Origin: Amorphochlora amoebiformis
Taxonomy: Eukaryota; Cercozoa; Chlorarachniophyceae
Length of the DNA: 64,000 bases
Reading direction: 5' to 3'
Assembly: GCA_054601695.1 (NCBI GenBank)
Contig: BAAHQB010000007.1
Span: forward strand, 1,736,001-1,800,000
In this document: positions 41,496 through 64,000 of the stretch, piece by piece
Numbering within the stretch: position 1 is the first letter of the stretch
Layout of the letters: each line of letters begins with the position of its first letter
The notes under the pieces: model-generated
What the model was told of the DNA's origin: nothing
The model's database searches: none
What the model saw: the letters and a program-made list of their open reading frames with translations, nothing else
Translations under genes and position numbers: made by a program

Positions 41496-43255
41496 TTACT
41501 GAACCTTCGGCTTGTAGCGGTAGAACAGAACGAAGTACGTTGATATCCTCGCGAAAGCATAGATCCCCATAAGCACCACGGGATATACCAAGGGCAGGTT
41601 GGCCACACCCTGTACTTCTAACACATCAGTGCCGGTAATGGGTCCGTTGTTGCCATCCTGGCACACCGAGTACTGACTGGGCGACCCGCACGAAAATTCT
41701 AGGTCCGGGTTGAACACTTGAGTGGCAAGCGAGCCAAAGGTGTACTTTAGATACGACAGCCATTCGATCCAGCGCAACCATGTGGGAATGTTATCAGAGT
41801 TGACGTAGAAGCCTGCAATGAGCATTGAGAAGAGGATTAAAATGGAAGCGGCGACGAGCGCCTTCTTGATATTGGTTTGTGACGCACTGATGAGCATCCC
41901 AAGGGCGGCCGATGTCTCAACGTTAAGGATGAGTGTGAACCAAAATGAGAAGAACACGCGAGGGTCGTCATTCACCCCAGCCATGTAGTAGCAGATGAGG
42001 ATAAACAGGCTCGGATTTATAACATTCAGCGGTATCTCAGCGACAACCTTAGATGTGTAGTAGGCCGATAGGCGGTACGCACCCTGGGCCCTCTCGCGGA
42101 GCAAGATAGCGCGCTCAGTGGGAAACGTCATGATGGATTGGAACATGGGGAAGAAGGCCCAAAACACGCCGATGAAGAAAACCAGGCCAAAACGATCCTG
42201 GATTGCATCCTCGCTGTTGCCCTGGCGAAACCACACGAGGCCAACGATAAGGGCAATGACGACGACCTGAAACATGTCAACGTTGTCGAATGCGGAGTGC
42301 TTCTTGACAATGAAGGCGCGGGTCAGAAGAGCCTTGAACTGTGTTGTCCACGAGCTCGCAAAAGAGTCGTTCCAGTCTGTCTGAAGGTCCGCACTGTCCG
42401 TTGAGATGGAGACCTCCTTCATCTCCTCGCCTTTCGACAGAGTCTTCTCCGTGATTGATCCCAGCGACGCCTTCTTAGTCATTGTGTGATCCATTTGGCC
42501 AGGCTTACGAGCGTGGACGGAGGGGTCGATAACTCCCCCCGTTGCGTTGTTGGCGGTAAACATAGCATCCGTCACGGCTTTGGACTTAGCGAGCTCGAGT
42601 ACAAAGTCCCCGGGGTTGTATGTGCGCGGGCAGAGAAATCCGCGCTCGTTGAAGCGCTCCACGACGCCCTCGGCGTTGCCATAGTAAAATGTGTGGCCGT
42701 CCGCGAGAACGAGGAGATTGTCAAACAGATTGAACACAGCAGAAGACGGCTGGTGGATGGTCGTGATCACCGTGCATCCATTCTTGGCCAGCTCCTTCAG
42801 AGTCAAAAGCAGGTCGAGAGAGGTGGAGGAATCCAACCCCGACGTCGGCTCATCGAGCAGGATCAAAGACGGCCACGTGATAAGCTGGACAGCAATGTTG
42901 AGACGCTTCCGCTCCCCACCCGAGATGCCGCGTTGGAAGGGAGTCCCGACGATGGAATCGCAGCATTTTCCTATTCCCAGGAGTGTCATAATCTCGTCTG
43001 CACGACCGATCTTTTCTTCATCCTGACATGTTCAACACAAAAGTTAGACGACCTTCACAATTACAATAAGAAATTAAATTTGTCGAGAACACACAAACGT
43101 GCAAAAAAATACGCACCTTCATGGACTCGGGCAACCGAATTCTGGCTGTGAAATACATGACTTCTCTAACGGTCATGGTGCCAAAGAACATCTCATCCTG
43201 CAGAACGTACGCAATGTACCGCTTCATGGCCTTCACCTAATATGTGTATGAATAT

Positions 43256-43302
<47 letters not shown>

Positions 43303-43309
43303 AAAAAGG

Positions 43310-43341
<32 letters not shown>

Positions 43342-43360
43342 GTATATATGTGTGAATATA

Positions 43361-43406
<46 letters not shown>

Positions 43407-43562
43407 TATATATATATATATATATATATTATTTATGTATAAATTTGTATATATTACATATTTATAATATTTACATGAGATGTATATTACATATATATAT
43501 AAATATATATATACATATATATATATATTATATATATTCATATATATGTATATATATATATA

Positions 43563-43659
<97 letters not shown>

Positions 43660-43736
43660 CATGTATATGTATATATGTATGTGTGTATGTGTATATACAT
43701 TTTATTTCTATTATTATTATTATTAATACTATTATA

Positions 43737-43773
<37 letters not shown>

Positions 43774-43774
43774 T

Positions 43775-43817
<43 letters not shown>

Positions 43818-44639
43818 TGTGGATGTATATGTGTAGATTCATATTCTAGTGATTCACATACAGGAGGTCGGCCGTTGAGCAAGATTTTCCCGTTGGAAGT
43901 CTTGATTCGCCCGGCTAGACTGTTGAGAAGAGTGGTCTTCCCGCTCCCCGATGGACCCATGATACTCAGGACTTGACCGGGGTGAGCGCTTGCTGTGATT
44001 CCTTTTAATAGCTTGCGCGGGCCGATTTTCACCTCAATGTCGGAAAATTCCAGCTTGATCTTCTTCGATCCAATTCCTTTATTGCCTGTTTCATTCAATG
44101 GTAAATTTAAAGGAAGAGAGGTATTCATACCTAGACTCAAATCTAAGACATACGCATCTACATACACCTACTTTCAAAATGAATATATTCCATATGTACG
44201 TAATGTGCAGACAATCTCGCGAGTTTTTGTAAGTTTCAATAGTATATACCTATCAAGCCTTGCAAGGTGTTTGATATCTGCTTGTGGCGCTCGGAAAGCT
44301 CGGAACGGAACGCACTAATACAAGAGATACACACAGGAAGCACAGAAAACCAATTAACAAGTGAACAAGAGATATGGCTGTAGGGAAGAAGAAAAGGGAA
44401 AAGAATACTCACGCGTTCGCCTTGGTGTCATTGGAACTCGTGTGCTGATTGATTGGATTTGCAACACTCGCAACGCTAAGCTTGGTCTCTAATTCCACAT
44501 CTTTGGGGTGGTTGTATCCTGCAAAATTATGAACATCGACTTAGTCTGGGAATTCGATTACAGCTTACTATGTGTTTAGTTTTTGTGTCATTAGTTTTGG
44601 AGATACGAAACCTTGTTCGATGTCAGCGTCGGCCGGCAT
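41496..44639 (-). CDS. ABCG-family half-transporter (White/WBC type)
   Basis: Six exons, phases consistent, 689 aa: 44639-44612, 44518-44413, 44314-44250, 44085-43862, 43236-43117, 43022-41496. The start is 'MPADADIEQ', whose ATG opens exon 1. The N-terminal ATPase domain has Walker A 'GPSGSGKT' (110-117), the ABC signature 'SGGERKRL' (from 215), Walker B 'LILLDEP' (from 234) and 'TTIHQPSS' with the switch histidine. The C-terminal half is a six-helix ABC2-type membrane domain ('[15 protein letters not shown]', '[13 protein letters not shown]', '[17 protein letters not shown]', '[15 protein letters not shown]'). The nucleotide-binding domain precedes the membrane domain, as in ABCG half-transporters, which dimerise to export lipids, sterols or other hydrophobic compounds. 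Length is normal for the family. Substrate not predictable. Intron 4 (43237-43861) is filled with (AT)n tracts; the 1.5-kb last exon carries no intron. Confidence 0.96.
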
Positions 44640-45708
44640 TCTGTTCTTCTTTGGTGCGGTGGAAAACGACAGCTGGATACACAGATTTACACACCGAATT
44701 AGACGCTTAATATTGGGCAACTCTAAATGTCGAAACCATGCTGGTATTACACTGAAAGTTCTATACATATTTCAACGGTAAGCGGGGTGAGTTTTGAGCG
44801 TTGGGGTTCGTAGTTCAGGGATTCGTCGTGTGAATGATCCAGTGGCTGAGGTTTGGCCACGTCGCGCCTCAACAGGCACGAAGCGAGTATGCTCTGTGAC
44901 GTGGTATACATAGCTAGGCTAAAGGAGAAGAGCATGTGCGCAGATGTGAAGGGGAGAGGGACGGAGATGGTGAATACCTAAGCGTGTACGTTGTGGCTCT
45001 TTGAGTTGTATGGTCGCCAGAGGTTGGCGGGATCGGATCGTTCTGGGTGGCCGAGGAGGTGGGTAACCGTGGGTTCCGCCGGAAACGAATATATTTGGGT
45101 GATATTTCCTTATATAAAACGTATGTGTGTATACGTAGACAATTTATGTTCCGGTTTAAGGCCAAAACTGTCTAGAAGTTTCCTGATAATTCTTTACTGT
45201 TCCATGACGTTCCACCCCGTGGTCATTCACAATGTGACACCCTTTCCGCCGCGCGCTTTTGAGTGTGCGATTCGCGGGCTTAGGTAGGGCGATGGTTTAC
45301 GGATGTCTAAGGGAGACGGAGAATTGCGATCAATGGAGGTTTGAAACCGAAGTCCCATTTCATTGAATTTGTTGTGTGCGTCTAATCTCATGTTCCAAGA
45401 AGAAGAAAGAAGGTTTGCTGATGAGAGCAGATTTCTCAGTAAATCGTCGTTTTGAGCAGTTGGAAAAAAACAGTTGTCGAATATTTCATCATTTCGAAGC
45501 TGCCACTCCGCAATAGAAGCGATCGACTTGTGATGAAGTTCGACGGTTAGGGTTAGGGTTAATAATGTTATCTTCTCACCTTATTATTTCCGATGAATAT
45601 TTTGTACACTGAATATTAGTACTTGAAGCGCAACAATACGTTGTATTGACCAGACCAATGCGAGTACGTATCACAATCGTGATACAACGTAATATATATA
45701 CACATATA

Positions 45709-45821
<113 letters not shown>

Positions 45822-45954
45822 ATATATTATATATAATACACATGCACACATATATATAAATATATATATATATATAATATTTTTTTCCTACTATCACATA
45901 TTATATCATTATATCATAGTATACACTATCTAGACTATAGTAAATATCATACAA

Positions 45955-46003
<49 letters not shown>

Positions 46004-46190
46004 ATAATTGTAATATACCAGATCAATAGATAAACATCTAGCTAGACATTGTACATGAAACTTAAATTTAAAATAAAATATATATATATATATATATCTA
46101 CTACATCATATATAGTGTGATTATTATTATATATCCTAGATATCAGTATATATATATCATGATATACTATACATGCATATATATATAATA

Positions 46191-46225
<35 letters not shown>

Positions 46226-46228
<3 letters not shown>

Positions 46229-46725
46229 CTATCTATAGTATCTGTGGTAGATATATATCCTAGATATCGGATATATATCAATGTATCGAGAGATATAGTA
46301 GATACTATCATGCGGCCAGTATAAATGTCCAGTGCATGGCCAGCATCATGGCAGCATGTACACTAGGTACATGTAAGTTCGTGTACGCCCGTAATATTTT
46401 CCCAGCATCTACATTTGCGAGGAGCTTAATTATAAGCTTAAGCGCCTAGGAAGCGTCGCATCTGTAATGGCAGTTATAATTCCTGATTATACGTATATAC
46501 ATCTATGTACATGCAGATGACATTGCAAGGGTCTAGATGTTTGTGCCGCATGATACGTTGTTGTGGTAGCCTTTGTCCATATCACGTTAGAATTAACCCA
46601 TCCTTTGCTACATATCCATAACCCATCAACTGCACAATGCCAAAGCCTAGTTTATATTATCATTATTACTATTTATTATTATTATCATATGAATACATTA
46701 TTATTTATTATGTGTGTATATATGT
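46226..46725. repeat. ~590-bp direct duplication, copy 1
   Basis: From 'atcctagatatcggatat' through 'tgcggccagt' (46311) to 'gaatacattattatttatta'; near-identical to copy 2 at an offset of about 588 bp. Differences include an extra 'agcttaagcgcctagga' in copy 1. No coding content recognised. Confidence 0.92.
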
Positions 46726-46814
46726 ATCATGCGCGTATATATATCTGATATATATATATATACTATACATACATGTATATAATATATATCTAGATATGTA
46801 TATATATATATATA

Positions 46815-47304
46815 TACGTACTATCTAGTATCTATAGTAGATATATATCCTAGATATCGGATATATCAATGTATCGAGAGATATAGTAGATACTATCATG
46901 CGGCCAGTATAAATGTCCAGTGCATGCATGGCCAGCATCATGGCAGCATATACACTAGGTACATGTAAGTTCGTGTACGCCCGTAATATTTTCCCAGCAT
47001 GTACATTTGCGAGGAGCTTAATTATAAGGAGGCGTCGCATCTGTAATGGCAGTTATAATTCCTGATTATACGTATATACATGTATGTACATGCAGATGAC
47101 ATTGCAAGGGTCTAGATGTTTGTGCCGCATGATGCGTTGTTGTGGTAGCCTTTGTCCATATCACGTTAGAATTAACCCATCCTTTGCTACATATCCATAA
47201 CCCATCAACTGCACAATGCCAAAGCCTAGTTTATATTATCATTATTACTATTTATTATTATTATCATATGAATACATTATTATTTATTATGTGTGTATAT
47301 ATGT
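46815..47304. repeat. ~590-bp direct duplication, copy 2
   Basis: Second copy ('tgcggccagt' at 46899); the spacer between the copies is AT-rich. Confidence 0.92.
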
Positions 47305-47385
47305 ATACACATATATACACATCATATATACACACACATATATATATATATATATCCATATACATATATACATATATACATATAT

Positions 47386-47439
<54 letters not shown>

Positions 47440-47461
47440 TTGCATCTTTGATTTACATATA

Positions 47462-47501
<40 letters not shown>

Positions 47502-47597
47502 ATATGATATATATTATATATATATATATGATATATGATATATATATGATATATGATAATATATATATATATATATATATAATATATATATATTATA

Positions 47598-47638
<41 letters not shown>

Positions 47639-47652
47639 TAATATATATATAC

Positions 47653-47694
<42 letters not shown>

Positions 47695-47715
47695 ATTTAC
47701 ATATATGCTTCACTA

Positions 47716-47756
<41 letters not shown>

Positions 47757-47802
47757 AATAGATACACACACAAACACACACATATAAAATTATATATATA
47801 TA

Positions 47803-47884
<82 letters not shown>

Positions 47885-47929
47885 TGTATATATTTAAATG
47901 TTTTTCGTGTATGTGTGTGTTGGTACGTT

Positions 47930-54443
<6,514 letters not shown>

Positions 54444-55566
54444 TTACGGTTGTTTTTGTGCGCAGGATGTACACAGATCGTAGTTGCACTTGGGGCAATG
54501 GAAGAAGCTGTATGACACACCAAACAACACCAAGTGTGTCATAAGACTGCAACTATGGCACTATGCCTATGGAAGGACCTATGACACAACAACTATGGCA
54601 ATACAAGACCTATGACACACCAACAACACAAGTCATAAGACTGCAACTATGGCACTATGGCAATGGAAGGACCTATGACACAACAACTATGGCAATACAA
54701 GACCTATGACACACCAACAACACAAGTCATAAGACTGCAACTATGGCACTATGGCAATGGAAGAAGCTATGACACAACAACTATGGCAATACAAGACCTA
54801 TGACACACCAACAACACAACTCATAAGACTGCAACTATGGCACTATGCCTATGGAAGAAGCTATGACACAAGTGATATTTGTGCAAGTATAGCAATGGAA
54901 GAAGCTATATGACACACCAAACGACACAAGTCATAACACTACAACTATGGCAATAAGTAACATAAGTGATATTTGTGCAAGTATGTATGGGGCAGTGGTA
55001 GGAGGTATTTATGACGGGCCAAATGACACAAGTGATATGAGTTGATTCTTAAGTGAATGGGCGTCTACTGTATTATATTAGATGAGGGGTTTTGGTTAGG
55101 TTCCAAGGATTCGAGCATGCGAGGATTTGAGAATGTGAGGATTTGAGCATTCGAGGATGTGAGGATTTGAGGATTTGAGGATGTGAGGATGTGAGGATTC
55201 CAGGATGTGAGGATGCGAGGATTCGAGGATGTGAGGATTTGAGCTTCAAAGTTTTGGGATTTTGGTATGTGATGATTTGGGAATATTAGTAATATTTAAC
55301 TGTGGGTGGTTGTGGATGTCTTTATGGTTGCAATTATCGCAGAATACGTAGTTCACATACGACGCGTACTTCGAGGGCACCGCCCCGTCCCCCTATATGA
55401 ACATCAATATACATAGATTACATCAAAACATATGCATACGTTCATTACTTGCTTACAATCCGCATGCGACGCCAAACATTAAGTTTTGTATACATGTTAC
55501 ATATGTACATACATTATGTATTTATAAATATATATATATATATATATACATATATATGTATGCATA

Positions 55567-55610
<44 letters not shown>

Positions 55611-55689
55611 GTATATATGTCAATATACACACACATATCCACATATATATATATATGTGTATAAAATTATATACATGTATGTATATATA

Positions 55690-55763
<74 letters not shown>

Positions 55764-55804
55764 TGTATATAAATATATGTATAGGTATAACTACATACAT
55801 ATGC

Positions 55805-55850
<46 letters not shown>

Positions 55851-56755
55851 ATATATATATGTGTGTGTGTGTAGTTCATATAATATACATTCCCATTTAC
55901 CGGATGTTTTTGCATATCATGTTGGTTGATACAGCGCACGATTCGGTCAAAGCGTTCGTCGGCAACGCCAGAAGCGGCCGAGGCCTCCCCAGACTCACCA
56001 ACACCAATACCACTCAACCTCTGCGTAAACTCGTCCGAACAAGCCTCTGTGTGGACCTCCGTGGGGTTTGAAGATTTTGGGGTGAGTTTGTCGGGTCGGT
56101 GATTTGTTTTCATACCGGTGGGGTCGTGATTGTGGTTGGAGAGGTTGGGGGGTACTTTGCCTATATCCATTTCTGAGTCCTTCTGTCCACTTCGCACCCG
56201 AATGGCCTCTCCTCGGTCATCCACCACATTCCTACGAAGGGTAACACGTAATCCTCTACCTAACTCTCCCCCCAGGCCCCCACCCAGACCCTCTCCCAGA
56301 CCCGTACCCAGACCTCGACCAGATGATATCCGAGAGAGAGAGGGGTCCCCTGCCGATGACCCTGAGGTTTCCAGCACCCCTCCCCGTGTATCGGAGGTAC
56401 CCCAAGCCCTCAGGGGGGAGGAAAAGCGTATTGTTGGTTTCCAAGGCCTTGCATTCTTCCGAACCGAACTGACCCCCTCCCCACTGCTAAACATACCCCA
56501 ACGTGAAGGAGACCAAATCCCATCTACAACACGTGCGTGTCGACCTTTAACGCTCCCGGCCCCGCCGTGTCCCATCCCACTGTCTCCCATCACGCCGATG
56601 AGCATCCATGCAATCCAAATCACACATCCCCGACGAATGTCAATCCACATCCGGCTCTGCCTGGTTGGGTTGGAGCGAAAAAAATGGTTAAGTTTTCGAA
56701 AAATAATTCGGCGGGCAGATGGCGCCTTGACGGACGGCGGAGCGAGAACTGGCAT
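54444..56755 (-). CDS. N-terminally anchored protein with C-terminal ZZ-type zinc finger
   Basis: Three exons in phase, 336 aa: 56755-55901, 55392-55301, 54507-54444. Residues ~43-58 ('[15 protein letters not shown]') are a likely membrane anchor. About 60-270 is low-complexity Gly/Arg/Ser, including a run of Gly-Leu-Gly triplets (~160-180), then polar Asn/His/Thr. The last ~45 residues split over three exons read '[17 protein letters not shown]' then '[15 protein letters not shown]': C303-x2-C306 ... C320-x2-C323-x4-C328-x2-C331. This is the spacing and the '[12 protein letters not shown]' core of ZZ fingers, protein-binding modules in ubiquitin and autophagy adaptors. A signal-anchor plus a ZZ finger is unusual. 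If the tail is cytosolic the anchor must enter the other way round (inference). The opposite strand of exon 1 is also open but has no spliced continuation. Confidence 0.77.
54500..54910. repeat. Amplified acceptor boundary of the ZZ gene's last exon
   Basis: Four to five ~100-bp units with 'gcaatggaagaagctatgac' (minus: acceptor and first ~20 nt of the last exon) and 'caagtcataagactgcaact'. Confidence 0.92.
55080..55250. repeat. GAGGATTTGAG-type repeat
   Basis: Imperfect 9-11 bp units of 'gaggatgtgaggattcgag' in intron 2 of the ZZ gene. Confidence 0.85.
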
Positions 56756-57206
56756 TAAGAATGAAGCCCTACACTCGATCGCGGATGAATAGGGTTAGGA
56801 AATTAGCGACGTGGTTTCAGATGGGGGGAAGTGGAGAGTATGGTGTGTTGGTTTATTAGGATATTGAAGATATCAGTGCTTCGGGAAGGGCATGTTTCCG
56901 TCTTGTATAGTCGCGTCTGGTCGCGTCTGGTCGGGTTTGGATGTGTTTGGTCGTGTCAAGTACCACCATATTACGGATTAGAGACGAGGCTTAGTATAGG
57001 GAGGACAAAAAGGGTCGTCTGCTGTTTTGTTGGTTTTCATGCGTTCGGGTGATTTGTAAAGAGATGTGTTTCGGTGTTTCCGTTGTGTTTCCCCAAATGT
57101 TGCTCGTATTTGCTCGTGTTTTGGGTGTGTTTGAGTCGCAGATGTCTGCCGTGTGTGCAAAATAGTGTTTTAATGCATAACATTTCGCATATTCCACAAA
57201 ATGCAG
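56756..57206. other. Divergent intergenic region
   Basis: Between the ZZ gene start (minus) and the first exon found of the next plus-strand gene. The latter's missing 5' exon(s) should lie here. No clear promoter motif. Confidence 0.45.
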
Positions 57207-57537
57207 GCAGTACAGAAGTGGTGATGCTCTTGGGTGTGGATTTACAAGTTGTTTTTATGATTGTGCCTAGGGTGTTTTGCTGACTTGCTTGCTCCTCGGG
57301 ACAATCGTGTACCGCGGCTTGATTCCGAGAAGACGCAATGGGGGAATGCTGGGCAAGAAGATTCCCGTTCCCACGCCCTCGTCCATGGCGGGGCTTAGCG
57401 TCGACGAGGTTCTGGAGTTGGACCGACCCTTCAAGTTCCAACGCCCGAGTCGTTCCACATTCTTCGGCACCAAATGGAACAACGACACAGAAGCGTACTC
57501 ACCTTTCATTTTCAAACATCAAAATGGCACAACATGA
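57207..57537 (+). CDS. 3' part of a single-span membrane protein, unrecognised
   Basis: Exons 57207-57247 and 57271-57537 read through a hydrophobic stretch ('VVMLLGVDLQ' then 'GVLLTCLLLGTIVYRGL'), a basic stop-transfer 'IPRRRNGG', then a cytosolic part 'PVPTPSSMAGLSVDEVLELD', 'FKFQRPSRSTFFG' and a TGA at 57535. Codon use (G/C in third positions) supports the + strand. The 23-bp gap between these exons is shorter than any other intron here, so the first exon's end is doubtful. An alternative donor (GAAGC|GTACTC at 57494) would join in phase to 57754. The 5' end was not found. No family recognised. Confidence 0.5.
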
Positions 57538-57753
57538 CCCACATACCACGCCAAAGGGTTAGAGTGCCTGCGTTCTTAAGAATGATTAAGCGTGCTTAAG
57601 CGTGGATGGGAGGGGTGGTAAGTATATGTTTTGGTACGTGTATAGCGTGCGCGTGCAAGTGACACGTGAGTGTTGTTACTGGTACTGGTGTGGTGTGGTT
57701 GGGTGTTTGGTTTGATTGTGTTGAATGTGTACATGCGTTTGAACCGTGATCAG

Positions 57754-57845
57754 GTTTAAATGGAGAAGCAGGTCAACACAAACCACTCCATTCCACATTC
57801 CCCCTCAAGGTGTCCCCGAACTCACATCATGCAAACCCACTGCTC
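57754..57845 (+). other. Orphan coding exon
   Basis: Preceded by 'gtgatcag' and open in the phase-2 frame ('[18 protein letters not shown]'). Two donors: 57809 (G|GTGTCC) or 57845 (C|GTAAGC); both leave phase 1 and fit the eS19 exon at 58010. It may be the 5' coding part of eS19 or a late exon of the preceding membrane-protein gene. No ATG in frame. Confidence 0.4.
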
Positions 57846-57849
57846 GTAA

Positions 57850-57970
57850 GCAAGAGTGTGCGCGTATGCGAATGCGTATGCGAATGCGTATGCGAATGTG
57901 TATATATGAATGCGTATGCGAATGCGTATGCGTGTGCTATTCGTATGCGTATGCGTATGCGTATGCGTGT
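57850..57970. repeat. GCGTATGCGAAT / GCGTAT repeat
   Basis: Hexamer and 12-mer units of 'gcgtatgcgaatgcgtatgc' just before the first confirmed eS19 exon. Confidence 0.92.
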
Positions 57971-58009
57971 ATGTGATGTTTTTGTCACGTTTTTGCTCTT
58001 GCCCCTCAG

Positions 58010-61733
<3,724 letters not shown>

Positions 61734-61745
61734 ACACATACATAA

Positions 61746-61833
<88 letters not shown>

Positions 61834-61835
61834 AA

Positions 61836-61876
<41 letters not shown>

Positions 61877-61954
61877 TATATTTGTGTGTGTGTGTGTAAA
61901 AGTTTGTGGTCGGTGTGATAAGGGTGTGTTTGGATCTGTGGACAGGTAGCAAAG

Positions 61955-62679
61955 ATGTTGCCGCCTCTTATGTTCGAGCGGAAACCCGGAGACCTCATCT
62001 CTCCAGAGTAAGCCACACTCCACCAATAATACTCTACATTACTCTCGCTTCTTGTGAAGCTTCTTATCCCTGCTCTTTTGCTTGCTCTTGTTCCTGCTCT
62101 TGCTTTTGCACTTGCTCTTGTTCCTGCTCTTGCTTTTACACTTGCATTTGTTCCCGCTCTTGCTTTTGCACTTGCTCTTGCTCTCACTCTTGCTCTTACT
62201 CTTGCTCGTGCTCCTGTTCTTGCTCTTGTTCTTATTCCTCTCTTGCTCTTGTTCTTATTCCTGCTCTTGTTCTTATTCCTGCTCTTGCTCTTGCTCTTGT
62301 TCTTATTCCTGCTCTTGCTCTTGCTCTTGCTCTTGTTCTTATTCCTGCTCTTGCTCTTGCTCTTGCTCTTATTCCTGCTCTCGCTTTTGCTCTTGTTCTT
62401 GCTCTTGCTCTTGTTCTTATTCCTGCTCTTGTTCTTGCTCTTTCTCTTCCTCTTGCTCTTGTTTTATTCCTGCTCTTGCTCTTGATCTTGCTTTTGCTCG
62501 TACTATTTTGCAGGTGGTGCTTGGACTACGACGACGCCAAGAGCAGACTGATTTCGCCTCAACTGTGGCCAATGGATTTTGACACGTGGGACGAGGACAG
62601 GGACCTTCGCACGCCTAAGAAGTCGTGGGATCCCAATCGAAACGTATGGAAAACGCCTACCAAACCGCCTCAAAACCCA
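61955..62679 (+). CDS. 5' part of an unrecognised gene, runs past the window
   Basis: Exon 61955-62007 starts ATG with 'MLPPLMFERKPGDLISP' and ends at CCAGA|GTAAGC. Exon 62514-62679 follows in phase: 'EWCLDYDDAKSRLISPQLWP', 'MDFDTWDEDRDLRTPKKSWD' and 'NRNVWKTPTKPPQNP', ending at CCA|GTACGT. It is open upstream of the ATG to an acceptor-like 'gtggacag' at 61945, so an earlier exon is possible. The product is acidic, Trp- and Pro-rich and soluble; no family recognised. The remaining exons must lie beyond the AT-filled right edge. Confidence 0.68.
62075..62510. repeat. Pyrimidine-rich (TTGCTC/TTCCTG)n minisatellite
   Basis: Hexamer units grouped into 24-36 bp higher-order units, filling the intron between the two exons of the 62-kb gene. 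Open in several frames (poly Leu, Ala-Leu, Cys-Ser) only because the unit lacks stops. Confidence 0.93.

Positions 62680-64000
<1,321 letters not shown>

Noticed and set aside
42486-43151. 221-codon plus-strand frame
   Set aside because: Antisense shadow of the ABCG ATPase exons.
46563-47507. Repeated frame beginning '[13 protein letters not shown]' in both 590-bp copies
   Set aside because: Its duplication follows from the DNA duplication; it ends in AT-tract translation and shows no family features.
56130-56792. 220-codon Pro-rich plus-strand frame
   Set aside because: It is the antisense of ZZ-gene exon 1, has no spliced partner, and its composition mirrors the Gly/Arg-rich minus frame.
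62054-62582. Poly-Leu and Cys-Ser frames of 143-166 codons
   Set aside because: Product of the stop-free TTGCTC hexamer; the segment is an intron between two in-phase exons.

Overview
This is a eukaryotic nuclear window, most likely from a protist and plausibly a microalga; I cannot fix the lineage. The signs are many GT-AG introns, long (AT)n tracts confined to introns and intergenic DNA, interstitial TTAGGG-type repeats, a eukaryote-style TPP riboswitch with a long P3 arm, a HARBI1/DDE_4-type transposase, and genes for ribosomal protein eS19 and an ABCG transporter. Most long open frames are (AT)n translations of Ile/Tyr and are not genes. I rebuilt genes by hand from GC-richer islands flanked by AG/GT, requiring intron phases to agree at every junction. 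Exon coordinates are in the entries; they are predictions from sequence alone.

Layout: 0.3-1.6 kb, transposase (+). 3.09-3.25 kb, TPP riboswitch (-). 4.7-8.8 kb, folate-receptor-like type I membrane protein (-, 15 exons), with the riboswitch 1.45 kb downstream of its stop on the same strand, where a 3' UTR element would lie. 10.1-14.3 kb, unrecognised gene (+). 14.9-15.1 kb, possible 34-residue protein (+). 15.4-20.2 kb, PDZ + LITAF-like protein (+, 7 exons). 21.0-28.8 kb, unrecognised membrane glycoprotein (-, 21 exons, 381 aa). 29.1-38.9 kb, secreted beta-propeller lactonase (+, 14 exons), divergent from the previous gene. 41.5-44.6 kb, ABCG half-transporter (-, 6 exons, 689 aa). 47.9-53.7 kb, TrmH/SpoU tRNA 2'-O-methyltransferase (-). 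54.4-56.8 kb, membrane-anchored protein ending in a ZZ zinc finger (-). 57.2-57.5 kb, 3' part of a membrane protein (+). 58.0-61.7 kb, eS19 (+). 62.0-62.7 kb, 5' part of an unrecognised gene running off the right edge (+).

Two results stand out. First, a TPP-sensing element lies behind a folate-receptor-like gene, which suggests thiamine-controlled expression of a vitamin-binding surface protein. Second, in at least seven genes the intron next to an exon carries tandem, decayed copies of the exon-intron boundary itself. Each copy holds the splice acceptor or donor plus some adjoining exon, often with AT tracts between copies. This looks like a genome-wide mode of intron growth that multiplies splice sites.

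I see no operon-like pathway linking the genes; they look like independent eukaryotic loci.
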